Notes: generated from the letters alone by a model not told the origin. A stretch of 64,000 bases of DNA from a bacterium (GCA_035505375.1 DATJQV010000024.1:57835-121834), one strand, 5' to 3'; positions 42,432 through 51,841 are shown, numbered from the stretch's first letter. A program made the numbers and translations.

Positions 42432-42476
42432 GAGATACTTTGGCGAGCGTCAGCAGATAACATCGATGGAGGAGCA

Positions 42477-44879
42477 ATGAACCGATATCTTGTCGCGGCT
42501 GTGGTCGCAGCCGGCCTGATGGCCGGGGCGGTGAGGGCGCAGTATCTCGAGGCGAAGATTCCCCTCGGTTTCCATATGTTCGAGCCCTGCGCGCTGGCGT
42601 ATGACTCGACCGACAACGAAGTCTTCTGCGCCGGCGACGGCAGCGCGAACGTGACGGTGATCGATGGCGCGACCGGCCACTATCTCCTGACCGTTCCGGT
42701 CGACTCTGCGCCCGAGGCGTTGTGCTGGAACTCGCAGAACGACCGCGCCTATTGTGCGAACAACGCTCGCGGCACCGTGACCGTTATCGACGGCGCGACG
42801 AACTCGTCGGTTGCAGCCGTGCCGGTCGGCACCCAGCCCGACGCGCTCTGCTATAACCCGCGGAGCAACAGGGTCTACTGCGCGAATAACGGCTATCCCG
42901 GAACGGTAACGGTGATTGACGGCGGGACCAACTCAGTCATCACGACCGTCACGACCGGGATGGCGCCCTGGGCCCTGTGCTGCAACCCGCAGGACAACAA
43001 GGTCTATTGCGCGAACTACAGCGACGACAATGTGACGATAATCGACGGCACCACCAATGCGGTCCTCGCGACGCCGGCGACCGGCACCCATCCCTGCGCG
43101 CTTTGCTACAACGCTGCCGATGACAAGGTCTACGCCGCGAACGGCGACGGCGGCAGTGTGACCGTGATTGACGGGGCCTCGAACGCAGTGATCACGACGG
43201 TCACGGTCGGCACCGATCCCTGCGCGCTTTGCTGGAACTCGGTGGACGACAAGGTCTATGCCGCGAATGAAGTCACCTCGACCGTGACGATCATCGGCGG
43301 GGCCTCGAACGCAGTGCTCGCGACGGTCGGGGTGGGAGCGACGCCGCGAGCCTTGTGCTACAACGCCGGGGACGACAAAGTCTACTGTGCGAACGGTGAC
43401 GGCAGCAGCGTCTCGGTGATTGGGGGGGCCTCAAACGCCGTGGTAGCGACGCCCACGGCTGGGACGGCACCTTGGGCCCTGTGCTACAATCCCCAGCGCG
43501 GCCACGTCTATTGCGCGAACCACGGGAGCATGAGCCTGACCGTGCTCGACGGCGGCTCAAACCAGGTTTTCACGACGGTGGCGTCCGACTCCATGCCCTC
43601 TTCCCTGTGCTACGACCCCGCGCGCGTCCGGGTCTACTGCGCGAACCAGGGGAGCAACACCGTGACGGTAGTCGACTGCGCCACCAACCGGGCGACTGCG
43701 ACCGTTCCTGTCGGCGCGGAGCCCTACGGGCTGTGTCTGAACCCGCAGGACAGCAAGGTCTACTGCTGCAACTTCACCGGCAACAGCGTGACGGTCATTG
43801 ACGCCGTGTCGAATCAGGTCATCACGACGCTGGCGGCCGGGACCGGATGCCTCAGCCTCTGCTACAACCCGCACGACGACAAGGTCTACTGCGCGGCCAA
43901 CGGCAGCAACCAGGTTGCGGTGATTGACGGCGCGGCGAACACCATTATCACCCGCGTGCCGGTCGGGCATTATCCCGGCTCGCTGCTCTACAACCCGCAG
44001 CACAACAAGATCTACTGCACCAACTGGGACGACATGAACGTGAGCGTTATCGACGGCGCATCGAACGCGGTCATCACGACTATCCCGCTCGGCGCGTCAA
44101 GCGGCGCCGACGTCTACAACCCGCACGACGACAAGGTCTACTTCGCCGGTTACGACAGCAGCAACGTGACAATCGTGGACGGCGATTCGGATGAGATCAT
44201 CACGCGCGTGGCCACCGGCACGCGACCGATGGGCCTGGAATACAACCCGCAGGATAACAAAGTCTACTGCGCGAACGAGATGAGTAATACGGTCAGCGTG
44301 ATTGGCGGGACGTCGAATGCGGTGATCCGCACTCTCACGACCGGCGACTACCCGGTTTCCCTCGCGTACAACCCGGTCGACAATAAGGTCTTCTGCGCGG
44401 TTGAAGGCGCGGGCAACATCAACGTGATTGATGGCGCCACCGACTCCATGCTTGGGTATATCTTTGTCGGCGAGGCCCCGACCAACGCGGTCTGCGACCC
44501 GGTCCACGATCGCGTGTACGTGGCCAACACGTGGTCCCACAACATCGCCGTAATCCGCGACTCGGCGTTGGGAATCGAAGACCGTCCTGCCCGGGCCGCG
44601 CAGACCGGGCGGCTCGAAGTCCGGCCCAATCCGTTCCGCACAAGGACGGCTATCAGCTTGCAGCTTACGGCTAGCGGCCCGGCGGATCTGGCAATATGTG
44701 ATGCCGCCGGACGTCGCGTTCGTTCCCTCCCGGCCGTTAGCCGTAGGCTGTCGGCGGTTGGCTCATTCTCCTGGGACGGCACCGACGACTCCGGCCGATC
44801 CCTGCCGCCCGGCGTCTACTTTGTCACCCTCACCGTGGACGGCTTCACGACCTCGCAGAAGCTCGTCATGGAAAAGTAG
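42477..44879 (+). CDS. Secreted Cys-rich YVTN propeller with 16 repeats and sorting domain
   Basis: 800 residues from the ATG at 42477 (GGAGG upstream). Signal peptide MNRYLVAAVVAAGLMAGAVRA-Q. Then 16 tandem repeats of 42 residues of the YVTN type, pattern P-x-ALCYNP-x-DNKVYCAN then NVTVIDGASN, each one propeller blade. Most repeats carry two Cys, one in ALCYN and one in VYCAN, which is unusual for such an extracellular protein. The C-terminal ~90 residues (VRPNPFRTRTAISLQL, FSWDGTDDSGRSLPPGVYFV) form a FlgD-like sorting domain. Sixteen blades would make two 8-bladed rings or one long array. Ligand unknown. Confidence 0.85.
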   Translation: MNRYLVAAVVAAGLMAGAVRAQYLEAKIPLGFHMFEPCALAYDSTDNEVFCAGDGSANVTVIDGATGHYLLTVPVDSAPEALCWNSQNDRAYCANNARGTVTVIDGATNSSVAAVPVGTQPDALCYNPRSNRVYCANNGYPGTVTVIDGGTNSVITTVTTGMAPWALCCNPQDNKVYCANYSDDNVTIIDGTTNAVLATPATGTHPCALCYNAADDKVYAANGDGGSVTVIDGASNAVITTVTVGTDPCALCWNSVDDKVYAANEVTSTVTIIGGASNAVLATVGVGATPRALCYNAGDDKVYCANGDGSSVSVIGGASNAVVATPTAGTAPWALCYNPQRGHVYCANHGSMSLTVLDGGSNQVFTTVASDSMPSSLCYDPARVRVYCANQGSNTVTVVDCATNRATATVPVGAEPYGLCLNPQDSKVYCCNFTGNSVTVIDAVSNQVITTLAAGTGCLSLCYNPHDDKVYCAANGSNQVAVIDGAANTIITRVPVGHYPGSLLYNPQHNKIYCTNWDDMNVSVIDGASNAVITTIPLGASSGADVYNPHDDKVYFAGYDSSNVTIVDGDSDEIITRVATGTRPMGLEYNPQDNKVYCANEMSNTVSVIGGTSNAVIRTLTTGDYPVSLAYNPVDNKVFCAVEGAGNINVIDGATDSMLGYIFVGEAPTNAVCDPVHDRVYVANTWSHNIAVIRDSALGIEDRPARAAQTGRLEVRPNPFRTRTAISLQLTASGPADLAICDAAGRRVRSLPAVSRRLSAVGSFSWDGTDDSGRSLPPGVYFVTLTVDGFTTSQKLVMEK

Positions 44880-44909
44880 CCGATGTGACAGCGGACTGCT
44901 CGTAGCAGG

Positions 44910-44935
44910 CAGCGGCGGGCGCAGGCCCGCCGCTG
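44910..44935 (+). terminator. GC hairpin after the propeller gene
   Basis: CAGCGGCGGGC, loop GCAG, GCCCGCCGCTG: an 11-bp perfect stem 31 nt after the stop. No T-run follows. Confidence 0.55.
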
Positions 44936-45275
44936 ATTCACAGGCGGCAGGACTGATGTCGGAAGGAGGTAGTCCGCTGGCTGCGAACTGGGAACCGATG
45001 CCGAGTCGCCCCGACCGTCGATCTTCAATCAACAATCCAGAATCTACAATCTTGAATGTGACGCGGCGGGTGTTCGGCCAATCTAGAATCTGCAATCCAG
45101 AATCTAAATGCCTTGTGCGGGCGTGTTAAGTCGGCGAGATGGACTGCCGACAGCTCACGGCTGACGGCCTTCGGGCTGCGGTGTACGGTTCACGGTATGC
45201 GGAAATGTGATGCGGCGGTGGCGGACCAGACTGCCGAAATGGGATGACTGACGCTGGTTCTTTCTGTGCGAGCGG
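44936..45275. repeat. Repeat-rich spacer
   Basis: CAATCAACAATCCAGAATC-like words at 45025-45058, AATCTAGAATCTGCAATCC words at 45080-45108, a GGGCGTGTTAAGTCGGCG block at 45118-45135 and CTCACGGCTGACGGC words after it. No gene. Confidence 0.6.
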
Positions 45276-46058
45276 CTAGATCGCCACTCTCGGATAGAAC
45301 CATGCGCTGAGAACTGATATGAGCAGCGACACCAGGGCAAGTATGCCGATGTCGGAGCCAACTCCCCGGGTGCCGCCGTAAAACATCAGCGTCCGCAATC
45401 CGTCGACCATGTAGCTCAACGGGTTCACGGTTGCCGCCACGCGCAGCCAGGTCGGCATGATTGCTATCGGGTAAATCGCGTTCGAGGCAAAGAACAGCGG
45501 CAAAGTGATCACCTGACCGATGCCCATGAATCGCTCCCGGGTCTTCACAATCGAGGCGATAATCATGGAGAGGCCGGCGAAGAAGCTCGCGCCGAGCATC
45601 ACCAGGATGATTACCCCGAGGATGGACACGGGGGTGATGCGCAGCCGGATGCCGAGGATGAGGGTGAAGAGGAATACCACCAGCGCCTGGCTGAGGCCCC
45701 TGAGCCCGGCGGATATCATCTTACCCCAGACCAGGGCGAGGCGCGGCGTCGGCGTGACCAGGAGTTTCTGCAACGTGCCGGTGTCGCGGTCCATTATGAT
45801 GTACAGACCGTAGAAGATGGCAACGAACACGACGGACTGGGTCAGAATGCCGGGCGCGATGAACTGGAGATAGGTCAATCCCGGCGTCGGTATCGCTCGA
45901 GTCTTGCTCAGCGCCTCGCCGAAGATACCCAGCCACAGAATCGGCTGGATGGCACGGGAGATGAGCTCGGTGGGGTCATGGATGAGCTTCCGAGCTTCCA
46001 TCTCGGCGAGCACGTAAGCCTTGTTGAATCCCCGAACAAGGTTGGTGAACATCGACAT
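45276..46058 (-). CDS. ABC-2 type transporter permease (DrrB-like)
   Basis: 260 residues with six membrane helices. The LMDRDTGTLQKLLVTPTPR-like segment (MDRDTGTLQKLLVTPTPRLA) after the second helix is the ABC-2 signature, and IIASIVKTRERFMGIGQV follows later. The ATPase partner is the gene immediately upstream, 7 nt away. Pairs of this type export drugs, glycolipids or polysaccharides; the substrate is not deducible. Confidence 0.9.
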   Translation of the reverse strand: MSMFTNLVRGFNKAYVLAEMEARKLIHDPTELISRAIQPILWLGIFGEALSKTRAIPTPGLTYLQFIAPGILTQSVVFVAIFYGLYIIMDRDTGTLQKLLVTPTPRLALVWGKMISAGLRGLSQALVVFLFTLILGIRLRITPVSILGVIILVMLGASFFAGLSMIIASIVKTRERFMGIGQVITLPLFFASNAIYPIAIMPTWLRVAATVNPLSYMVDGLRTLMFYGGTRGVGSDIGILALVSLLISVLSAWFYPRVAI

Positions 46059-46065
46059 AGCTGGC

Positions 46066-46863
46066 CTAGCGGAGCCGCCGCTGGGTCTGCCTCACCCGGC
46101 GGACTTCCCGGAGGTTCCCTGACTCCTGCAGCTTGTTGCCGGTGATGAAGACGAAGGCCTCCTCGAGCGTCGCATCGGGTTTCCCGGTCCTGGCTTTCAA
46201 TTCTGCGGCCGTACCCAGCGCGGCGATCTTCCCCCGGTTCATCACCACCAGGCGGTCGCTGACCTCATCCGCCTCCTCCATATTGTGGGTGGAGAAGAAG
46301 ACCGTGGTGCCGAACCGCTCCCGCAGTTCAAACAGGTGCTCCCAGACGTCCTGTCGTGCCACTGGGTCGAGCCCGGTTGTCGGCTCGTCCAGCAAGAGAA
46401 CCTTGGGGTGGTGAAGCATGGCCTGTCCAACCTCCATCTTGCGAATCATGCCGCCCGAAAACGTGCGCACCAGCGCGTCGGTATGCTCCTCCAGCTTCAG
46501 AAACGCGAGCATTTCCCGCACGCGTTCCTTCCGCTCGGCCCGGGGAATGTCGTAGAGCCGCGCCATCAGCATCAGGTTCTCGTAGGCGGTGAGGGTGCCG
46601 TCGACCGATATCATCTGCGGCACGTAGCCGATGGCCCTCCGGACCGCCGAAGCCCGGTGGACGATATCGTGCCCGTCGATCGATGCCGTGCCGCTCGTCG
46701 GAGCGATGAGCGTGATGAGCATCTTGATGGTGGTTGACTTCCCGGCGCCGTTCGGGCCCAGGAATCCGAAGACCTCTCCACTCGAGACATCGAAGGACAA
46801 ATGGTCGACGGCAGTGAACTTCTTGAACCGCTTGGTCAGATTCTCGGCGTGAATGATGTTCAT
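46066..46863 (-). CDS. ABC transporter ATPase (DrrA-like)
   Basis: 265 residues. Walker A GPNGAGKSTT, Q-loop YVPQM, signature FSGGMIRKMEV, Walker B VLLLDEPTTGLDP and H-loop STHNM are intact, and the DATLEEAFVFITG tail fits the daunorubicin-resistance subfamily. It pairs with the ABC-2 permease downstream. The 3' end, after residue 250, carries a basic REVRRVRQTQRRLR tail. Confidence 0.93.
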   Translation of the reverse strand: MNIIHAENLTKRFKKFTAVDHLSFDVSSGEVFGFLGPNGAGKSTTIKMLITLIAPTSGTASIDGHDIVHRASAVRRAIGYVPQMISVDGTLTAYENLMLMARLYDIPRAERKERVREMLAFLKLEEHTDALVRTFSGGMIRKMEVGQAMLHHPKVLLLDEPTTGLDPVARQDVWEHLFELRERFGTTVFFSTHNMEEADEVSDRLVVMNRGKIAALGTAAELKARTGKPDATLEEAFVFITGNKLQESGNLREVRRVRQTQRRLR

Positions 46864-47221
46864 AGAACCGGGCAGACTAGAAGCATTATACCACGCCTAT
46901 CAGCCGGTTCAACCCGCCGGGGCAGCCCCAGAACCGAGATAGAACCTGCCACAGAGGCCGCTACCAGACCCGAGGTAACCGCAGATGTCGCAGATGACAC
47001 AGATTGACGATTCAGGTAGAGCAGAATTCAGAAACCAGAGACCAGAATGCAGAGTTGCGGACACCAAAAGGAGTAGCTGCAGATGACGCAGATTGAGGAT
47101 TCAGATTGCGTCGATACCCTTGTAGTCAGCAGCGCTATGTTCTGCTTGCTCTAACCTGAAGCTGCTGGGAATCTTCTGTCCGGAGATGCGGTCAAAAAGT
47201 CAAACCTAAAAGGAGGGATAG
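46864..47221. repeat. Spacer with a second copy of the composite element
   Basis: 46981-47060 repeats the order GCAGATGTCGCAGATGACAC, GGTAGAGCAG, CAGAATTCAGAAACCAGAGA found at 24643-24717. A further GCAGATGACGCAGATTGAGG word pair stands at 47080-47100. No gene. Confidence 0.7.
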
Positions 47222-47848
47222 ATGGTTCGAAGTCTGCGATATGCGGCCCTGGCGGTGTTGCTCGTCGCAGGTATGGCATTCGGTCAGGGCAAGGCCGCCT
47301 TGAAGGGTGGATACCTGGGCGACCTCAGGTTTGACACGAAGTACGGTTTCCATAGTCAGTTGGAGGGTTCCACTGGCAGCAATTCGGATTTCCGCTTCGG
47401 CCTTTCGCCCAGGCTGGACTACTTCGTCAAAGACGGCCTGGGAGTCGGCGGCGGGTTCCGCTTCGACTACTCTTCCACTACCTACAAGCAAACCGAGTTG
47501 TCCATCGGCCCGCAGGTGGACTACTACTTCACTCAGTGGGAACGCCCGCGCTCGATGTCCGGTTGTCTTGCTTACCTCGGACCGGGCGATTGCATCCCGC
47601 ATGTCGGGTTCTCGGCCCAGCTCCTGGCTGACCGGACTGACTACGGTCCAACCTACGGGCCGACTACTGACTATGGCTGGAGCACGCGGTTCGAAGTCGG
47701 TGTGGCTCCGATAATCGGGGAACGGGTGAGCTTTCCGTTGGATCTCGGCTTCGGGATCCAGAACGCGAAACCTCAGCTTTCCACCCTACGACAGACCCAG
47801 TATTGCTTCGACGTGTGTACCGGGTGCGGAGTGTTTCTCTACAAGTAG
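47222..47848 (+). CDS. Outer-membrane-barrel-like exported protein
   Basis: 208 residues. AAAAGGAGGG precedes the ATG. Signal peptide MVRSLRYAALAVLLVAGMAFG, then alternating amphipathic strands (GGYLGDLRFDTKYGFH, FRFGLSPRLDYFVK, VGGGFRFDYSS, LSIGPQVDYYF, RFEVGVAPIIGERVSFPLDL), the pattern of a small porin-like beta barrel. It ends in FDVCTGCGVFLYK with a CxxC pair near the C terminus, which may bind metal or form a disulfide. No family recognised. Confidence 0.72.
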   Translation: MVRSLRYAALAVLLVAGMAFGQGKAALKGGYLGDLRFDTKYGFHSQLEGSTGSNSDFRFGLSPRLDYFVKDGLGVGGGFRFDYSSTTYKQTELSIGPQVDYYFTQWERPRSMSGCLAYLGPGDCIPHVGFSAQLLADRTDYGPTYGPTTDYGWSTRFEVGVAPIIGERVSFPLDLGFGIQNAKPQLSTLRQTQYCFDVCTGCGVFLYK

Positions 47849-48539
47849 GCCGGCAGCGGCCTGATTACTGCTAAATTCCGTGCGACCTTGCGCGCGGATG
47901 AGCCGGACGGCTGGACCGGCGCTGGTTCGCGGGCGGGGCTGGACGGCCGACGGCTAACGGCGCACGGCTGACGGCTAGGTCAGATATCGGGGTTCGGCGA
48001 CTGCAAACTGCAAACTGGTAACTGGTCACTTGCGCCTACGGCGCGGCTACCCGCGAGTCTGATAAATGTTTTCCCGAGAAGAACACCCCTCGGCCGGGCA
48101 CGTGCGGTCAATCTGCAATCGACAATCTAGAATCTGAAATGCCTTGGGCGGGCGTGTCAAATGCGCGGGCGGGACGTCCCGAAACAGGGGGACTGTCTGA
48201 TTCATGCTATCTGGAATCTACATTGGCCTTGATGGCCTGTCGGAAGCTGCTAGCTGTCGGCTGTGAGCGGAGGGCTCATTCCGGATGGGCGGGCGGAATC
48301 TGCCAAGATGTCCCGAAGCTTCCCGCAATAGGGTGCCTGTCCTGACGGATCAGGAGTTAATTAATGTGTCCCCGTTTCTCCCCGCGCGCCACCAAGTCAA
48401 GTGGCGGGTGTCCGGCCAATCTAGAATCTGCAATCTAAAATCCAGGACGCCCTCGGGGGCGTGTCAAATGGGCGCACGGAATTGAATGGGACGAACCAAG
48501 ACGTCCGAGAATAGGGTGGCTGTACCTGATTCGGTCCGC
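47849..48539. repeat. Long spacer with at least six repeat blocks
   Basis: In order: ACGGCTAACGGCGCACGGCT words (47949-47985), CAAACTGCAAACTGGTAACT words (48003-48030), AATCTGCAATCGACAATC words (48108-48140), GGCGTGTCAAATGCG (48152-), ACAGGGGGACTGTC (48183-48196), AATAGGGTGCCTGTCC (48328-48343), GGCGGGTGTCCGGCCAATCT (48403-48422) and a second GGCGTGTCAAATGGGCG (48459-48475), then AGAATAGGGTGGCTGT (48509-48524). No gene supported. Confidence 0.65.
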
Positions 48540-48567
48540 TTGACTTCCCTCCCGGCCCGGCTATGTT
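48540..48567 (+). promoter_or_regulatory. Promoter of the orphan gene at 48589
   Basis: TTGACT (48540-48545), 16-nt spacer, TATGTT (48562-48567), followed by GAGGAGG as ribosome binding site. Confidence 0.55.
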
Positions 48568-48588
48568 CTTGACGATAGAGGAGGAAGA

Positions 48589-49152
48589 ATGCCGGTAACG
48601 TATGAGCAGTTCAAGAACGCATTCATCGCCGCAGCCGATCGCTACAGGCTAGGCGATGCCGTGAGAGAGAACTGGGTATGGCTGGAGAGTGACCGAAAGG
48701 ACAGAGACCGGGTCACGCAGTTGCCCCCTCGCGGGCAAGTGACCACCGATGACCTCACGCGCAGTTCGCAGAGAGTCCTGTTCGATGTCGCCGACGCGCT
48801 CGGGTTGGACGTGACCTGGGAGTGTCCGCCAGGGCATGATAGTACGCAGAAGCTCGACGCTGCCCTATTCGGCAGGGCAAGCAGACTGCCGGAGGTTGCA
48901 TGGGAACACGCCAACCTAATCAAGAATGGCCCAGGCGACGCGAGGAAGCTACTGCTATACCCCGTCCCGTTGAGGGTGCTAGCTACGTACCCGACACCCG
49001 AAGAACCCAATAGCCTCAGCCAGCTTGTCGGAGAGTGCAACCACATCGTGCCCCACCAACCGAAGAGCAGCTTCCTCATCATCCTCGGTATGCCGGACGG
49101 CACGTGGCAGTTCCGCAGCCGTCAGCCCTCCGGATTCGAGGAGGCACGGTAG
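48589..49152 (+). CDS. Orphan protein, possible nuclease-like fold
   Basis: 187 residues; family not recognised. A helical first half (YEQFKNAFIAAADRYRLGD, VRENWVWLESDRKDRDR) precedes a core with KLDAALFGRASRLPEVAWEH and LLLYPVPLRVLATYPTPEEP. A strand-E-x-H then LRVLATY arrangement recalls restriction-nuclease-like proteins (EHEN...LKVLITY), but catalytic residues are not certain. GAGGAGG and a promoter are present. The next gene on the strand has a similar AWEWK core, so they may be distant relatives. Confidence 0.6.
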   Translation: MPVTYEQFKNAFIAAADRYRLGDAVRENWVWLESDRKDRDRVTQLPPRGQVTTDDLTRSSQRVLFDVADALGLDVTWECPPGHDSTQKLDAALFGRASRLPEVAWEHANLIKNGPGDARKLLLYPVPLRVLATYPTPEEPNSLSQLVGECNHIVPHQPKSSFLIILGMPDGTWQFRSRQPSGFEEAR

Positions 49153-49340
49153 CGCGGCACTGTAACGGAACGCCCCTTGTGAGGACACCCAGGCTACAGC
49201 GGAGAACCCGTACTCAACCCAGACAGCCCGAAGCGCGTTCCTCTCTCCGCCTGCGCGTCTAACGCAGATGCCCAATCCAATACCATGACCGCACTAGAAT
49301 CTGCCTCCCGGCGCCGAAACCAGAAAGGAGACAGCGCAAC
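49153..49340. other. Short spacer between two orphan genes
   Basis: No repeat family or ORF stands out. AAAGGAG about 10 nt before the next start is the only signal seen. Confidence 0.4.
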
Positions 49341-49910
49341 ATGAACGGCCAGCTAGTGCCCTCCGATGAGCTTCTCGGTCGCCTCCTCGGAGTCGTGAGC
49401 TACAGGTTCAAGACGTTCACGCAGCCGCATGCCAATCGTGACTGGACCGCACTGCTAGAGTGCCACCTCGCACACGTGGCCTCAGAACTCGGCTTACAGA
49501 CCGCCGACTACCTTGTGCGGGAACCTAGGCAGAATTGTGTCCAGAGACACGGACTCCAGTTGCGGCGTGACAACTGCACGGTGGCGGCCATCGCTTGGGA
49601 ATGGAAGTCGAGCAACGAATACCCAGACCTGTTGCCTTTGAGGCATCTCCTCCGGAGCGATGCTGAACTGAAAGTGTTTCTGACTGACACACTTGTCGGG
49701 GAGGGCGCCGTACGGGCTGCTGAATTGGGTGAAGTCCTCGCGAGGCACGGTGTCAATCCGAAAGACCGCAGCGTGCTAGCGGTCGTGTTTGCGGGTGCCG
49801 GGAAGAACGCACTTGGCCGACTCGCGAGCGTGACCGTGGTTGGCCAGCCGGACCTAGTTCGGTGGATTCCCAAGAGGAGAGCCTGTTTCGATTGTGGCCT
49901 TGGGCACTAG
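49341..49910 (+). CDS. Orphan protein with AWEWK motif
   Basis: 189 residues; family not recognised. Helical start (LLGRLLGVVSYRFKTF), then LQLRRDNCTVAAIAWEWKSS and LLPLRHLLRSDAELKVFLTD, a strand-E-x-K core followed by a leucine helix and another strand; this is compatible with a PD-(D/E)xK-like or related fold but unproven. It ends with a Cys pair (RACFDCGLGH). It lies between another orphan gene and a secreted BNR protein whose gene begins 35 nt after its stop, so the three may be cotranscribed. Confidence 0.55.
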   Translation: MNGQLVPSDELLGRLLGVVSYRFKTFTQPHANRDWTALLECHLAHVASELGLQTADYLVREPRQNCVQRHGLQLRRDNCTVAAIAWEWKSSNEYPDLLPLRHLLRSDAELKVFLTDTLVGEGAVRAAELGEVLARHGVNPKDRSVLAVVFAGAGKNALGRLASVTVVGQPDLVRWIPKRRACFDCGLGH

Positions 49911-49945
49911 GCGTGGATACGACGCAGCAAGTGCAGGGAGGAATC

Positions 49946-51388
49946 ATGCAAAAGGTACTGGCCGTGATAGGGGTGGTTGCAGTCGGAATCGTCGTTGGGC
50001 AGTGGCTACCCGACCAGCGACTGACTACGGATACTACCGCCTCAATAACGTCTCTGTCCAACAACGCCAGGAACGTGGCGGCTCAGGGGGACACGGTGCA
50101 TGTCACATGGCTTGACGGGCCAGGCGGAAGTGAGCAAGTCTGGTACAAACGCTCGGTGGATGCGGGTGCCACGTGGACCGCTGATACGCAACTCACCAAC
50201 TCGCCTGCTAGGCCGGACGTCCCGTCGATTTCCGCCGCGGGTGCGACCGTCTGCGTTGTTTGGAGTGACATCCGCAATGGGCACGACGCAGATGTCTACT
50301 TCAAGTGTTCGACCAATGGTGGCGCGACCTGGGGTAGTGAGGTTAGGTTGACCTCGGATACAGCAGACCAGGAGTACGCCTCAGTTTCCGCATCTGGAAG
50401 CTCCGTGCACGTCGTGTGGACGGACACTCGCCTTGTGAAGTATCAGGTTTACTACCGGCATTCGACCGATAGAGGTGTCACTTGGAGCAATGAAGTAATG
50501 TTGCCGAGTGATACGGCTGGTGCCGAGAATGCCACTGTGGTAGCGTCTGGATCCAGCGTCCACGTCTTCTGGAAGGACTACCGGAGCGGCAGCTACGAGG
50601 TATACTACAAGCGTTCAATCGACGGTGGGACGACGTGGGATGCCGACCGTTGCTTGGTGTCGTCGCCGACACTAGGCGCGTATCCGACTGCTGCAGTATC
50701 GGGCAGTAACGTGCACGTGGTGTGGCTGGATTTTCCCGGGAACTACGAAATCTACCACAAAGGATCGACCGATGGCGGCACAACGTGGAGCGCCGACCAC
50801 AGGGTCTCCAATAACGACTCGGTGTCGTGGTCTCCGTCGGTAGGTGCCGCGGGCTCGACGTGCCACGTCACTTGGTATGATGGGCGACAGGGAGACCTCG
50901 GTCTGTACTACCGTAAGTCCACGGACGCCGGTGGGTCGTGGGGCCCCGAGACAAGGCTGACGACGTGCCACTCCATGTACCCTTTCCCGGTGTTTCATGT
51001 GGCGGCCTCTAGATCAGCAGCGCACGTTGTGTGGTATGATAACCGGGATGGCAACGATGAGATCTACTACAAGCGGAACGTCACAGGCGCGGGTCTCTCC
51101 GAGGGGTCAACGATCAGCGTGCCTGGTCGCCCCGGCCATGCCCTGACCATTACACCAAACCCAAGTCGCGGCAGTCTCGTCGTACTGAGGTGCGACATGG
51201 AGCACGGCGTCCCATTGAGGATCCGACTCATCGACGTACTTGGACGCTCGCTGATTGAGCGACCGGCGACGCCTACGAGAGCCGACGAGGTCAGCCTTGA
51301 CATCGGTCACCTGGCGGCTGGAGTGTACGTGGTTGAACTCTGCTCGGATCTCGGACACGGCGCGACCGCTCTGCTCGTTCGACACTAG
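49946..51388 (+). CDS. Secreted BNR/Asp-box propeller with sorting domain
   Basis: 480 residues from the ATG at 49946 (GGGAGG upstream). Signal peptide MQKVLAVIGVVAVGIVVGQW. Six Asp-boxes of the S-x-D-x-G-x-(T/S)-W form are visible (SVDAGATW, STNGGATW, STDRGVTW, SIDGGTTW, STDGGTTW, STDAGGSW) within repeats of the kind VHVVWTDTR..YQVYYR, the sialidase-like propeller fold, but without obvious sialidase Arg triad motifs. The last 75 residues (LTITPNPSRGSLVVLRC, LAAGVYVVELCSD) are a type-IX-like sorting domain. Probably a surface-binding protein rather than an enzyme. Confidence 0.8.
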   Translation: MQKVLAVIGVVAVGIVVGQWLPDQRLTTDTTASITSLSNNARNVAAQGDTVHVTWLDGPGGSEQVWYKRSVDAGATWTADTQLTNSPARPDVPSISAAGATVCVVWSDIRNGHDADVYFKCSTNGGATWGSEVRLTSDTADQEYASVSASGSSVHVVWTDTRLVKYQVYYRHSTDRGVTWSNEVMLPSDTAGAENATVVASGSSVHVFWKDYRSGSYEVYYKRSIDGGTTWDADRCLVSSPTLGAYPTAAVSGSNVHVVWLDFPGNYEIYHKGSTDGGTTWSADHRVSNNDSVSWSPSVGAAGSTCHVTWYDGRQGDLGLYYRKSTDAGGSWGPETRLTTCHSMYPFPVFHVAASRSAAHVVWYDNRDGNDEIYYKRNVTGAGLSEGSTISVPGRPGHALTITPNPSRGSLVVLRCDMEHGVPLRIRLIDVLGRSLIERPATPTRADEVSLDIGHLAAGVYVVELCSDLGHGATALLVRH

Positions 51389-51548
51389 CAACCCTACACT
51401 CGCGTAATCTGAGGGTAATTCCGGGGACATAATAAGCAATTCTACTTCCGTCAAGTCTGGCAGGAATCCTGTCTCCATGGAGGCTGTAGGATAGGACGGG
51501 GAGGGACGGGAGTCAAGCGGGGGAGAGCTAACAGCTCGCAGCTTACAG
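51389..51548. repeat. Spacer with ACAGCTN heptamer words
   Basis: GCTAACA, GCTCGCA, GCTTACA and GCTAGCG stand in tandem at 51527-51554. An AATTCCGGGGACATAATAAG block (51417-) resembles ATTAATGTGTCCCCG at 48360 on the other strand. Confidence 0.6.
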
Positions 51549-51833
51549 CTAGCGGCCTTTGCCGGTCCCGGGTTTGTCGCGGGCGAGGGCGGGCGCCGCT
51601 GCGACGACGTCGGCGTACAGGCTCTCGGGGCAGAGGTCGATGTCGCCGGGCCAGGCAACCGTGTGGCTTTCCGGGTCAATGAACACCTTCTGGAACTCCG
51701 CCGGGTCTTTCCAGACGGCAAACACACCCTTGCCCACCAGCGGGGCGAGGTCAATCTCGCCCTCGACTCCGTCCTCGAAGCGCAGGTCGAGCCGGTATTC
51801 AGGTAACGCTCGGGCAGAGATAATACGGTGCAT
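51549..51833 (-). CDS. DUF2442 protein
   Basis: 94 residues from the ATG at 51833 (AGGAG, 6-nt spacing); the longer frame is inside the neighbouring remnant. RALPEYRLDLRFEDGVEGEIDLAPLV and VFAVWKDPAEFQKVFIDPES are the DUF2442 strands, with DIDLCPESLYADV at the end. DUF2442 genes usually follow DUF4160 genes and such pairs behave like toxin-antitoxin modules. Here the DUF4160 partner upstream is reduced to a fragment, so this copy is orphaned. The tail ALARDKPGTGKGR is unusually basic. Confidence 0.82.
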   Translation of the reverse strand: MHRIISARALPEYRLDLRFEDGVEGEIDLAPLVGKGVFAVWKDPAEFQKVFIDPESHTVAWPGDIDLCPESLYADVVAAAPALARDKPGTGKGR

Positions 51834-51841
51834 CGTTGCTC

